Part shown: piece after piece, positions 1 through 9,200 of the stretch | How the letters are laid out: each line of letters starts with the position of its first letter | Position numbering within the stretch: the first letter of the stretch is position 1 | Source: Muribaculaceae bacterium | GTDB taxonomy: Bacteria; Bacteroidota; Bacteroidia; Bacteroidales; Muribaculaceae | Length of the DNA stretch: 33,585 nucleotides | Reading direction: 5' to 3' | Assembly: GCA_029060725.1 (NCBI GenBank) | Contig: JAIDTL010000091.1 | Location: forward strand, 4,022 to 37,606 | Notes under the pieces: model-generated | The model's input: the letters and a program-made list of their open reading frames with translations, nothing else | Told to the model about the DNA's origin: nothing | The model's database searches: none | Translations under genes and position numbers: made by a program

Positions 1-166
1 TTTTGAACATTAAGTATTGAACATTAAACAGGGAGAGATTTTTTTGAACATTAAGTATTGAACATTAAACAGGGAGAGATTTTTTTGAACATTAAGTATT
101 GAACATTAAACAGGGAGATATTTTTTTGAACATTAAGTATTGAACATTAAACAGGGAGAAAAAATA
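1..166. repeat. Four tandem copies of a 41-bp AT-rich repeat
   Basis: The motif GAACATTAAGTATT starts at 5, 46, 87 and 128, an exact 41-bp period. Each unit contains a nested second copy of GAACATTAA, then CAGGGAGA and a T-run. The array reaches the window edge, so more copies may lie upstream. It ends just beyond the stop codon of the minus-strand DUF4421 gene. There are no variable spacers, so it is not a CRISPR array. Confidence 0.95.
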
Positions 167-1396
167 TCAGAAACGGATGCCTCCTGAGAGGACTACGCTT
201 TCTACCGTGCTGAAAAGAGACGTGCGATTTGAGCGATACCAATTGCCTCTCACTCTACCCTGGAGTCCGGCAAACCAGTTGCCGTTGTTGTATGTAAATG
301 AGGTCATAGCACGTCCACTTACAGAAAGAAGTTTTGCACTTCCGTCGTAGGAATCCTCATAGCAGTGGTTGAAGCCAAGACCCGGAATTACGGTGATATT
401 ATAGAGCCAATGGCTTCCCATCACACAATTATATCCATAGCCAAAAAGCAAGTTATAGTCGTTATAATGGAAACGATAATGAGTTTCATCAAACGACATA
501 TATGGCTTTAATTCATCCGAAAGTTTTTCAAAGTTAAACTCAATATTTTGATTGCAGTAAGCGAGCCCCACCATGAAGCATCCCTGACTTTTAAGTTGCA
601 GTTTTGAAAAGTTATACGCGGCTCCCTGAGAATATTTATATCCATTTAAGAAATAATAACCATCCAATCCAAAAGTGGACATCGACACTCCAGAGAATGG
701 CTCGCTGAAATGCTTGTGGTCGTTGTAGTTTCCAAATGTACGAATATAGGTGCCACCATTTTTATAATAGTAGCCGTCGACACTGAATCTTGCACAGTTG
801 AATCCGAACTCCTGCTTCCTATAGTTGATGGGACCTCCACTGATCAAATGAGAAATATCAAGAGAATATGTATAGCTGACTGCCATATATTGCAATGATG
901 CGCCGGCAAGGATATGAGGATTTCCACTCATGAGAGAACGGAACTTATTGGCAAAATGAAGATAATACGATTCGTTCCAGTTATCGTTGATAAGTCGAGC
1001 GCGCCATTTTTTTCCCGTACCAACTACATATTCATGGTCGGTAGAACTAAACACTCTATCGCCCCAATTATAGACTTTGACGCAGAAGCCCAGGAACTTT
1101 GGCCATTGCACAGTAGAGTCGGACATGCTAAGTTGTCCTTTCCAAAGAAGATGCCACCAATTTCTATTGGTATCTACTGTGTCTGTACGTTGTGGCACAT
1201 TCCAATTCGCAAGTTCGGGAGCTACCGGAATTACAGAATCAATAACGGGGACCTCCACTACATCGACAGGAGCCCAACGGAGCTCATCAGGCAATCTCTC
1301 ACCCTTAGATGTAAAGACCGTCAATGTCAAGAATAAGAGATATAGAATCAGTTGAAATGGAATATTAAGTCTTGCGCAGCGCATGGCTCTTAGCAA
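167..1396 (-). CDS. DUF4421-type outer-membrane-associated protein
   Basis: A 409-residue protein of unknown function. A hydrophobic stretch at about residues 12-29 (FQLILYLLFLTLTVF) looks like a signal peptide. The body is rich in Tyr, Phe, Asn and Gly with alternating patterns (for example FSVDGYYYKNGGTYIRTFG) and ends in an aromatic/charged strand, GGIRF, as expected of a small beta-barrel or surface protein. Overall pattern and length match the DUF4421 family common in Bacteroidales, recalled from family knowledge rather than a search. It lies 46 bp downstream of mltG on the same strand and is probably the last gene of that run; the 41-bp repeat array follows its stop codon. An outer-membrane location is inference. 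Confidence 0.7.
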   Translation of the reverse strand: MLRAMRCARLNIPFQLILYLLFLTLTVFTSKGERLPDELRWAPVDVVEVPVIDSVIPVAPELANWNVPQRTDTVDTNRNWWHLLWKGQLSMSDSTVQWPKFLGFCVKVYNWGDRVFSSTDHEYVVGTGKKWRARLINDNWNESYYLHFANKFRSLMSGNPHILAGASLQYMAVSYTYSLDISHLISGGPINYRKQEFGFNCARFSVDGYYYKNGGTYIRTFGNYNDHKHFSEPFSGVSMSTFGLDGYYFLNGYKYSQGAAYNFSKLQLKSQGCFMVGLAYCNQNIEFNFEKLSDELKPYMSFDETHYRFHYNDYNLLFGYGYNCVMGSHWLYNITVIPGLGFNHCYEDSYDGSAKLLSVSGRAMTSFTYNNGNWFAGLQGRVRGNWYRSNRTSLFSTVESVVLSGGIRF

Positions 1397-1442
1397 TTGT
1401 AGATAAAGTTTATAACAATCTTTTACTTAGGACTTTGAGTTG

Positions 1443-2507
1443 TCAATAAATACCCCGGCGGTCAAGTTCGCGCTTGTATCTGCGGGCATTAGCCTGATGC
1501 TCCTGATATGTAGCGGCAAAATTATGATAGCCTGAGAAATCTTCTTTGGCACACATGAAGATATAATCATGGGGAGTACTGTCCAAAATAGCATCTATAG
1601 TCTCAATGGAAGTGGTGCGGATTGGACCCGGAGGAAGACCGGGATAGAGATACGTATTATATCTGCCAGGCACTTCACGAGGCTTGACAATACGCTTGAC
1701 AGTGAAGTCGCCACCGGCATATCTTACCGTAGGATCTGCTTCCAATTTCATTCCTCGTTGCAGACGATTGATATAAAGGCGACCGATAGCTCCTTTCTCA
1801 TCAAGCTTATTTGACTCCTCATCAACGATAGAAGCCAATATCATCACTTCTGCCGGAGTCAAGCCAAGAGCCTCTGCTTTTTTCTTCCTTTCAGGGGTCC
1901 AGACATCATTATAATGGGCTCCCACTTTTTTGAGCACCTCCCCGGGAGTCGCATCCCAATAGAACTGATATGAATCATTTATAAAAAGAGCAAGGGCTTG
2001 CTCGGGAGTGAGTCCATATTCTTTAAGAGTGTTCGGATCTGCCAGGGCGCCAGCCATAGCATCTTGAGAAAAATCAAAACGTGCTGCCACTTTCTCTTCG
2101 AGCACCGGAAGAAGACGGAACCCATTTATGGTGATTGTGAGAGGTTCCTGAGGTCCACTCGTCAGTCGACGCATGGCATTAAATGGACTCATTCCGGCTT
2201 CTATGAGATATGCACCATGGCGTTTGCTAAGATCTGTGCCACGAAGCTTTACAAGTCGGCTCACCTTTTTTGCATATCCGTCACCCAAATATTTTGACAT
2301 TGAGTCGCATAGCTGCTCATTGGAAGCACCGGCAGGAATGCGGACAATGGCACTCGAGGGAGCCATCCCGGACAAAAGGAAATACATAATGGCAAAAACG
2401 GTCACCGCCAATACCACTAATAAAGATATTAAGATGGCAAGACGCTGTCGCTGTCTACGAGTTTCTTTAGAAGCATTTGATTTTTTCTTCTTTCTATTGT
2501 CTGTCAT
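1443..2507 (-). CDS. mltG: Endolytic murein transglycosylase MltG (YceG-like)
   Basis: A 354-residue inner-membrane enzyme that cleaves nascent peptidoglycan glycan strands and is thought to end their elongation. The N-terminus is basic (RKKKKSNASKETRRQRQR), followed by one membrane helix at about residues 25-46 and then a periplasmic YceG domain. The signature ILASIVDEESNK contains the conserved catalytic glutamate region, followed by GRLYINRLQRGMKLEADPTV and later YNTYLYPGLPPGPI, both characteristic of MltG. Length is normal for the family. The start ATG is the first in frame and leaves the cytosolic basic tail intact. It follows fdtB by 44 bp on the same strand. The gene is complete with nothing unusual. 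Confidence 0.95.
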   Translation of the reverse strand: MTDNRKKKKSNASKETRRQRQRLAILISLLVVLAVTVFAIMYFLLSGMAPSSAIVRIPAGASNEQLCDSMSKYLGDGYAKKVSRLVKLRGTDLSKRHGAYLIEAGMSPFNAMRRLTSGPQEPLTITINGFRLLPVLEEKVAARFDFSQDAMAGALADPNTLKEYGLTPEQALALFINDSYQFYWDATPGEVLKKVGAHYNDVWTPERKKKAEALGLTPAEVMILASIVDEESNKLDEKGAIGRLYINRLQRGMKLEADPTVRYAGGDFTVKRIVKPREVPGRYNTYLYPGLPPGPIRTTSIETIDAILDSTPHDYIFMCAKEDFSGYHNFAATYQEHQANARRYKRELDRRGIY

Positions 2508-2551
2508 GGCTTAAGTATTAATTTTTGCAGGCTCAACTTGTAATTAGAAGT

Positions 2552-3706
2552 TTAACTGTTTGCGGCAAATGAATTTATTATATTAGCTATCTCAGCAGCT
2601 TCAGCTTCGGTCACATTAGCTATAGGAAGGCTTATACAGCTCTTGGACAGCAATATGGCTTTTGTCTCTTGTTTCGGACCATATTCATCTATATAACATG
2701 GTTGAAGGTATGGCGGGTCAGGATAATGGATATCTGTAGGGACTCCGTTTTCTTTTAGATATTCCCTAAGTCGGTCTCTTTCTTCAGGAGAGACACAAAT
2801 CACATATTGATGCCACACCTGAAGCATATCAGGGAAAATTTTTGGAAGAGTCACGACATCATTCTTTATCCCATCGGCATATACCTTGACAATCCTGTTT
2901 CGATGCTCGGTTTCTTCTTTGAGATGACGGAGCTTTACCCGAAGCATTGCTGCCTGGATTTCATCGAGACGGCAATTATAGCCCGTATAGAGATTATGGT
3001 AACGGCGGTCTGTACCATAATTCGCGAGAGCCTTTACGGCTTGTGCAAGATCAATATCATTTGTCACTACTGCACCTGCATCACCGAGAGCTCCAATATT
3101 CTTTGTGGGATAAAAGCTAAAGGCTGCAGCATCGGCAAGATTGCCTGTGAAATGAACTCCATTAAGCCCTGATTCCGCTGCTTCTGCACCAATAGCCTGA
3201 GCATTGTCTTCCACTATAAGCATTCCACATTCATGCATTTTCTTTGCAGCAGAAAGATCCCAACAAGGAGTGCCATATAGATGCGTTATCATGGCACAGC
3301 TAATATTCAGAGGGGAAGTTGCACGCTTGTTTTCTTCGAGAATTCGCAAAGCTTCGCTCCAACTGAAATTCATAGTATCCTCATCAGGCTCCACAAATAC
3401 AGGAATCAACCCAAACTCAGTGATGGGTATAACTGTAGCTATATAAGTGTTGGACGCAACCATCACGCCATCACCTTTGTGAAGACGACCGAGTTCCAGA
3501 TATGAGCGAATAATCAGTCTCAGTGCATCAAGACCGTTGCTTACTCCTATGGCGAATTTGGCACCACATTGGGCAGCAAGTTCTTCTTCGAAAGCCTTCG
3601 TCTGCGTACCATGCAAATAGCAGCCGCTTCTGATTACGTTGGAAGCGGCTTCGATAAGCTCTGAAGAAAAGGGAGCATTAGTCTCTGCAAGATTTAAGAA
3701 ATTCAT
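2552..3706 (-). CDS. fdtB: DegT/DnrJ/EryC1/StrS sugar aminotransferase, FdtB-like
   Basis: A PLP-dependent aminotransferase acting on nucleotide-linked keto-sugars. With its partner it probably makes dTDP-3-amino-3,6-dideoxyhexose for surface polysaccharide. I start it at ATG 3704-3706 (MNFLNLAETN), giving 384 residues. An in-frame extension to 3811 is possible but lies inside fdtA and lacks family features. The PLP lysine is K202 in SFYPTKNIGALGDAGAV; VEDNAQAIGAE supplies the PLP-stacking Asp/Gln region, and YNCRLDEIQAAMLRVKL is the C-terminal DegT signature. It overlaps the end of fdtA by 29 bp, so the two are probably translationally coupled. The product sugar (Fuc3N or Qui3N) cannot be settled from the sequence. 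Confidence 0.88.
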   Translation of the reverse strand: MNFLNLAETNAPFSSELIEAASNVIRSGCYLHGTQTKAFEEELAAQCGAKFAIGVSNGLDALRLIIRSYLELGRLHKGDGVMVASNTYIATVIPITEFGLIPVFVEPDEDTMNFSWSEALRILEENKRATSPLNISCAMITHLYGTPCWDLSAAKKMHECGMLIVEDNAQAIGAEAAESGLNGVHFTGNLADAAAFSFYPTKNIGALGDAGAVVTNDIDLAQAVKALANYGTDRRYHNLYTGYNCRLDEIQAAMLRVKLRHLKEETEHRNRIVKVYADGIKNDVVTLPKIFPDMLQVWHQYVICVSPEERDRLREYLKENGVPTDIHYPDPPYLQPCYIDEYGPKQETKAILLSKSCISLPIANVTEAEAAEIANIINSFAANS

Positions 3707-4100
3707 GATACTCGTCAAGATCCCTAATATAGTCTTCTTCCTCGTAATGATGGTCGCACAGTGCCAGACATACGGTTCCTGTGGTGAAATCGTGCATTGA
3801 ATCCCATACACCGGGGGGGATCAGGACTCCTTTGTTGGCACGGTTCATTCGGATTATCATTTCGTCTTCACCATCAGAGAGATGAAGGTCGAAAGAGCCG
3901 GATACAGCAATGAGAACGGTAGTATTATCCCGATGTGCATGACCGCCACGTGTCTCGCCACCGGGGACATCATATATGTAGAAGACACGCTTAATGGAAA
4001 ATGGCACGTGGCAACCTTCCTCAATGAAAGAAAGGTTGCCCCGTGGGTCACATACTTTTGAAAATTCAAATATTCTTACTTTGTCGAGAAGGCGTCCCAT
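3678..4100 (-). CDS. fdtA: dTDP-4-dehydro-6-deoxyglucose 3,4-ketoisomerase, FdtA/WxcM-like cupin
   Basis: A 140-residue single-domain cupin. FdtA-type enzymes move the keto group of dTDP-4-keto-6-deoxyglucose from C4 to C3, making the substrate for the FdtB aminotransferase encoded next. Visible motifs are FYIYDVPGGETRGGHAHR, with H54 and H56 at the positions of the FdtA active-site histidines, and IPPGVWDSMHDF. The N-terminal DPRGNLSFIEE is also characteristic. Length matches the family. The ATG sits three bases after the hpf stop (TGA CGG ATG on the coding strand), and its 3' end overlaps fdtB. A QdtA-type enzyme giving the other C4 epimer is the main alternative. Confidence 0.88.
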   Translation of the reverse strand: MGRLLDKVRIFEFSKVCDPRGNLSFIEEGCHVPFSIKRVFYIYDVPGGETRGGHAHRDNTTVLIAVSGSFDLHLSDGEDEMIIRMNRANKGVLIPPGVWDSMHDFTTGTVCLALCDHHYEEEDYIRDLDEYHEFLKSCRD

Positions 4101-4103
4101 CCG

Positions 4104-4397
4104 TCACTTCTTTTCCTTATTACGTTCGAGACGGTTTTCGAGTGCTACAAGAGCCAAATCGAGAGCTTCTTCGAAGGAATCAGCTGTCTTTGAAGCAAAA
4201 ATAGAAGCTGATCCGGGTATGATAAGTTCTACACCGGCTTCCTTATTGTTGTTGGTTTCCGGCTTTACGAGGGTATAATTTACGTTTACGCCGCCAATGG
4301 CATCAAACCTGCGGACGAGTTTTTCGATTTTCTTATTGGTGAAAGCAGCGAGCTTATCGCTGATGTCGAAGTGGATTGCTTTGATCTTAACGTCCAT
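4104..4397 (-). CDS. hpf: Ribosome hibernation promoting factor / RaiA family
   Basis: A 97-residue short-type HPF/YfiA protein, the family that binds the 30S decoding site and stabilises inactive ribosomes in slow growth. The N-terminus MDVKIKAIHFDISDKLAAF and helix FTNKKIEKLVRRF fit the beta-alpha-beta-beta-beta-alpha fold, and the second helix (DSFEEALDLALVALENRLERNKEKK) carries the usual basic end. There is no long C-terminal dimerisation domain. It is the first gene of the minus-strand run, three bases ahead of fdtA. A stationary-phase factor ahead of sugar nucleotide genes is an odd pairing whose meaning I cannot judge. Confidence 0.9.
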   Translation of the reverse strand: MDVKIKAIHFDISDKLAAFTNKKIEKLVRRFDAIGGVNVNYTLVKPETNNNKEAGVELIIPGSASIFASKTADSFEEALDLALVALENRLERNKEKK

Positions 4398-4558
4398 AGT
4401 AAATGAGTTTTAAGGTGGTTTAACATTACCGGAGAGAACTCCCCCACTCCATCATGATGCATCCTCCTTTATCAATATAACGCGAATGGATAACAAAAGT
4501 TGTCTATTCTGACAGAGAAAATTCAGAAGCTGCCACGACTTTTTTTCACTTAAGATAA

Positions 4559-4589
4559 TTGCAAATTTAGAATATTTTCCTTAACTTTG
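4559..4589 (+). promoter_or_regulatory. Bacteroidetes-type promoter of the lipoprotein gene
   Basis: A -7 element TAACTTTG (4582-4589) has TTG (4559-4561) 20 bases upstream. This matches the known Bacteroidetes sigma consensus and lies 34 bases before the ATG at 4623. Confidence 0.7.
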
Positions 4590-4622
4590 TCAAAAATACG
4601 AAAAACCCCAAAAAACTAAAAC

Positions 4623-5123
4623 ATGAAAACATTTAAATTCTTAGGCCTCTGCGGACTCGCTATTGTCATGGCATCTTGCGGCGGCAATGCTAACAAAGAA
4701 AAAGAAGCTGAGGCGCAGGCTGCCAACGAGGCTTTTTATGCAGAGCAACCTGTAGAGAGTGGCGTTTATGATGCTGTTTATTTCGACATCAAGGGGAAAG
4801 ATAGTCGCAAAGGTCAGTTTGACGGACGCGTGATCTACGCCCTCAGCCCCGAACAATCAGCTGTATTCGTATATGAAAACGGCAATCGCACTAAGATCAA
4901 GAATCTTTTGATGCTCGAAAATGGATTTCAAAAAGCAGACAGCATCTTCACTGCTACTGATGCAAAAGGGAATCCTGTGATTGTAGGCAACGACAGCACT
5001 AACATGTATGTAAATTATATAGCCAACAGTGACACTGTCACAATCACTTTCAATCCTAAGGCCCGCAACACTTACTCTCCGATAGAGGCTCTCGGAAAGA
5101 TAAAGGACGAGGCAAGTAAGTAG
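4623..5123 (+). CDS. Small outer-membrane lipoprotein of unknown function
   Basis: A 166-residue protein with a type II signal peptide: MKTFKFLGLCGLAIVMASC, lipobox MASC with Cys19, then GGNANKEKEAE as a flexible linker. The mature part has beta-strand patterns (YDAVYFDIKGKDSRKGQFDG, AVFVYENGNRTKI) and ends in a short basic tail. The layout recalls small copper-homeostasis/NlpE-like or DUF4923-like lipoproteins, but I see no diagnostic motif and assign no function. It is the only plus-strand gene in the first 11 kb, divergent from hpf and convergent with tatC, so it is transcribed alone from the promoter at 4559-4589. Confidence 0.85.
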   Translation: MKTFKFLGLCGLAIVMASCGGNANKEKEAEAQAANEAFYAEQPVESGVYDAVYFDIKGKDSRKGQFDGRVIYALSPEQSAVFVYENGNRTKIKNLLMLENGFQKADSIFTATDAKGNPVIVGNDSTNMYVNYIANSDTVTITFNPKARNTYSPIEALGKIKDEASK

Positions 5124-5191
5124 TTGTGGAGTTGTGATGTTGTGGAGTTGGGGAGTTGGATTAATTCTTAAAAAACTAAACAATTAAACGG

Positions 5192-5995
5192 CTAAGCGGC
5201 TCTCCGGGATATCAGTATGGAGACTTCATAGAGAAGCCATATCGGGAGAGAGACAATCAGCAATGTAAAGGCGTCGGATGTGGGAGTGATTATGGCACAG
5301 ACCACCAATATCACCAATATGGCATGACGTCTATAACGCTTTAAGAAGCCGGAATCTAAGATTCCGGCTTTTGTCGCTATATACGACAATACCGGCAGTT
5401 CACACATAATTCCCATAAAAAGGCAGAGCATTATCAACACACTCATATAAGACTCTAAGGAAATCAAGTTAGTGACTTCTGAAGATACTTGATATGTCCC
5501 AAGGAAACGGAATGTGAGTGGAAAAATGATAAAGTAGCTCAATGCTACCCCGACGAGGAACATTAAATAACCGCTTATCAACAAACGAATGGAGTATTTC
5601 CTTTCATTTGCATATAAAGCGGGCTTCACAAAACCAAACAGCTGATGAAGTATATATGGGGATGCCACAATAAGGGCGACACAAAAGGCTGTCTTCATGT
5701 GGATCATAAACTGTTGTGCAAGACCCGTATTGATCAACTCCACATCGAAATCTTCGACTACATCGAATCCCAATTTTGCTGACAATAGCGACAGCCAACG
5801 ATAAAGGACAAAATCGGGAGATTTTGGAGCCAATACTATACCGAACACCTCATCTTTGAGGACGAAAGCCACGACTGTCAGCATGAGCAGCACGGCGAGC
5901 ACTTTAAGAAGCACTCCCCGCAGCACATCAAGATGATCCCAGAATGTCATACCGAGATCATCACATATAGGTTCAGACGATTTATCTATCGCCAT
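5192..5995 (-). CDS. tatC: Sec-independent protein translocase TatC
   Basis: The 267-residue receptor subunit of the twin-arginine translocase, which recognises RR signal peptides and exports folded proteins across the inner membrane. The N-terminal cytosolic part MTFWDHLDVLRGVLLKVL holds the typical TatC first-helix signature. Six hydrophobic segments follow, with FGFVKPALYANERKYS (the conserved F-x-x-P-A-L-Y/ER motif) and GIMCELPVLSY near the fourth helix. The gene starts three bases after the tatA stop. Length is normal. No separate tatB is present, as is usual in Bacteroidetes, where TatA serves both roles. Confidence 0.96.
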   Translation of the reverse strand: MAIDKSSEPICDDLGMTFWDHLDVLRGVLLKVLAVLLMLTVVAFVLKDEVFGIVLAPKSPDFVLYRWLSLLSAKLGFDVVEDFDVELINTGLAQQFMIHMKTAFCVALIVASPYILHQLFGFVKPALYANERKYSIRLLISGYLMFLVGVALSYFIIFPLTFRFLGTYQVSSEVTNLISLESYMSVLIMLCLFMGIMCELPVLSYIATKAGILDSGFLKRYRRHAILVILVVCAIITPTSDAFTLLIVSLPIWLLYEVSILISRRAA

Positions 5996-5998
5996 GTG

Positions 5999-6217
5999 TC
6001 ACTTCTCTACTTTCGTGTCGTTTTTTTTCACTTCTTCCTTATCGTCGTCGTCAAGGCCGGATTCCACCTCCTTCATACCATCTTTGAATGAACGGACCCC
6101 TTTACCGAGCCCTTTCATGAGTTCGGGAATTTTCTTTCCACCAAAGAAAAGAAGGACTACGAGAGCTATAACCAATATTTCCGAAATGCCGAGACCGCCA
6201 ATAAACGTCAAAATCAT
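5999..6217 (-). CDS. tatA: Sec-independent protein translocase TatA
   Basis: A 72-residue pore-forming TatA. One N-terminal membrane helix ([17 protein letters not shown]) is followed by the hinge [20 protein letters not shown], the standard FGxKKLPELxKGLG pattern, then an acidic/basic tail. It overlaps nothing and is followed after three bases by tatC. Thirty-seven AT-rich bases separate it from the upstream lyase gene on the same strand, so co-transcription with that gene is possible. None of the neighbouring proteins has an obvious RR signal. Confidence 0.95.
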   Translation of the reverse strand: MILTFIGGLGISEILVIALVVLLFFGGKKIPELMKGLGKGVRSFKDGMKEVESGLDDDDKEEVKKNDTKVEK

Positions 6218-6254
6218 AATTCTAATTTCTCTATTCTAAATTCTCAATTCTAAA

Positions 6255-9200
6255 TTAATCTTGTGGGATTACTTCCTGCATATAAATAGCATCAAGACTC
6301 CAAAGCGCAGCATCGTTTGTGCTGATTGGCGAAGCTTCATGCATAGGGGCAGGGACTTCACTCCCTTCTATCATATTAACGGACATTCTGGGGGCTTCAG
6401 TATGTTCGGCAGTAGTCAAAAGATCGTGCCAAGCCTCTTTTGCCATCTCCTTATCGCCACGTTTCCATGCCGAATATGCCTGCAGACGAGAGACTCGGAA
6501 TTTGTTGCGGAGAATTTCACGTGCTTTCTGCTTATAATGAGTAGCATGTTCGAGCCAAGCATCTTCCCAATCCTTGTCAGGTATTAGTTCCATTAGCTCA
6601 TTGTTCAATTCGAAACCTCCCATGATTGTCATAAGATGATTGGTGGTCTGCAATGTGGAATCACACTCTGAAGTGATAATACCAGTAGCAGGATCATACC
6701 CAAGAGCAAGAGGGCCAGTAAAAAGTCGGCTTGGAAGAGCACAAATGCTATTCATTCCAGCCTTTATCTTATCGCGATAAGATGTATTTCCGGTTCTCTC
6801 CCATTCCGTCATCCAATTTCCTGCATACGCCAACCAGTCCGGACCGAAGCGTAGACGAGCAGGTGCGGTGCATGGATATTGCTCACGTGGCTGTGCGAGG
6901 CGCATAGGGTCAATCGTATAGAGTTTCTGATCAGAATCGGTCACATCACTCATAAGGTCGCCAAGACGCTCATCAGCCGTAAGATAATACATAATTCTAT
7001 TAAACCCTGCTTGACTAATGCGAGCTTCTTTCGCCCCACATCCCCAATGGCTGACATTATGGCGACTACCGAGACCTGCATTGGGACCGATATGATACAC
7101 GTCAACTTCGGAAGCATGACGCGTCATTGCTGTTGCCATACGCCAGAGATCAGGATCGGCAGTACGCAGGAACTGATACCACAGCCATAGATTGCTACCG
7201 AGTTCAGTGTTATCCCATGCATAACCACCTACGTCATAACGCCAAGAATGACGCACAGGGTCGTATGCATGCATCACATCGCCATAGTTCCAAAAACCAT
7301 ACCAACGGTTTTCCTCAATCGCGTGCTTATAAAAGTCGGCATAATCGTCAAGACGGTCTTCTACTTCAGCACGAGCCGGAGTGGTTCGGTCAGGCAAGCC
7401 CCATATACCGAATGCCTTATGACGTCGGAGATAGTCAGGCGTAGGCAGAAGGACACTTTCAAGACCAGCCGCGGCAGCATTGGCAGCGAAGTTTGCCTTT
7501 CCCCTATATCCGGCATCCGGACGGATTGTGATGCTTGAGGTCCTGGCTATTCCGTATGGAGTACTCATGCCTTCCTGCACATCTTCATAACTTGAGTTAA
7601 GCCCATGAGGACGGTCATCATAGTGACGCAGATCCATAGGCATGGCATCCGGATTCCATAGCCAGGCTATAACCGTAGCTTTAGGAGAGCGGGCTCCGGC
7701 AACTTCGAGTCCGGATGGATAAGACTGCCAGAAATCTTTCATTGAAATGGTCAATCCTCCGGTGACATCACCGGCATATACCGATCCCTGAGCACGATGC
7801 CCACCAAAAGTACCGATCCATGGGGAATCGGCAGTGGCTTTCTTTCGTATCGTATAGCCATCGGGACCATTCTGGGAGAGACGGAAACCATCCCACTCTG
7901 CCCATTCGTCAATGAGTTTTTGACCGGCTTCATCAAATTCTGCATATTCAAAGACCTTCTCTCCTCTCATCTGCATTTCTTGAACAGAGGGAGTGAATTG
8001 CCCTGATGTGGGATTACGTAAGACACGTCTGCCTACAAGAGGTTGGACAGGTTCGCTCCATACACCGTCGTCAGCTGTAGAAAAAGCCACATGACGATTG
8101 TATGTACGCTCCCGCATCGGGACATCAAATGCCACACCAAGGGAAGAAATAAAATCTTTATCTTGGTCGCCGTCGAAGATGAATGAATGGGTCATCTTTA
8201 TCTCAGGACTTGTACCGAATGCGCTTAAGCGTACAGTCCAAGGAAGCCATTCCCGACCATCATCCGAACGATGTACTCCTTTTAGATAAATCACTGCTCG
8301 TTCAGTACCGTTACGTTCTATCCCGGAATAAAGGAGACGGCTCTTCATATCTGTAGATTTGACTGATCCAACATCGGGAGAGTCTTTAACAGAGCCTACA
8401 AGTCGACCATCCACAGCTGTTTTCACCCCAGCGGTCACAATTGAGTCTATGATATTTTCAATTATTTGGCTTGGAGAAGTGACTTTAGGAATATAAATTT
8501 CAGAATTACCTGCTCTCACTACGATTCGATTTCTATCATCCTCTGCAAGCATTTTCTTCTTGTCCTTGATGTTGGATTTCTTTCCTTGTTGACCAATTCG
8601 GACTGTGAGATTTTCAGATCCTGCGGGGACAGTGCCTGAGACTGCAGCCCATTTCACGCTGCCGTCGGGCCAAAAAGCCAAAGGCCAACTTTCAGTGGGA
8701 ATTGTATTGGTGCCGGAAGATATAGCAAGAGGAGTGGATATGGAGACAGCACCAGCATCGAATGGGACACCGAAAGTGACCGGGACATCAGATGTCGGGG
8801 CTTTTCCAACCCATGCAAGCGGCACGTCAGTTTCTTGTAGAGGTTCGCAAGTGTAGGAGAAATTGGTCAGACGTGTACGGCTTAGAGTAGTGCGAAAAGC
8901 AAACCATCCTTCTGTCAGAGGAGCAGGGTCACGGAAATCTACGATTCGCTCGCCGTCAATAAAATATTGAGTGCGAAGCCCATCGTGGGTAATCTTGATG
9001 TGATACCACTTACCGGCTTTTAAGAGATGGTCGGCATCTGTGTATTCCTTTATAATTGCAGGACGATAAGCTTCATCTTGTACCCCTCTCTCATCGCCTG
9101 TGTATCGACGGAAGCGAGTGGTGGAGTTATGATTTCCGCCATAGCCGAGATAATATAGTTGGAGAGCGTATGAATTTACAAATTTACCGCCTCTCTTATT

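Noticed and set aside
1..166. CRISPR array
   Set aside because: The 41-bp units are contiguous with no variable spacers, and no cas genes are near.
3707..3811. A longer N-terminus for the FdtB-like aminotransferase
   Set aside because: The 35 extra residues lie wholly in fdtA, have no family likeness, and the ATG at 3706 starts the usual DegT N-terminus.
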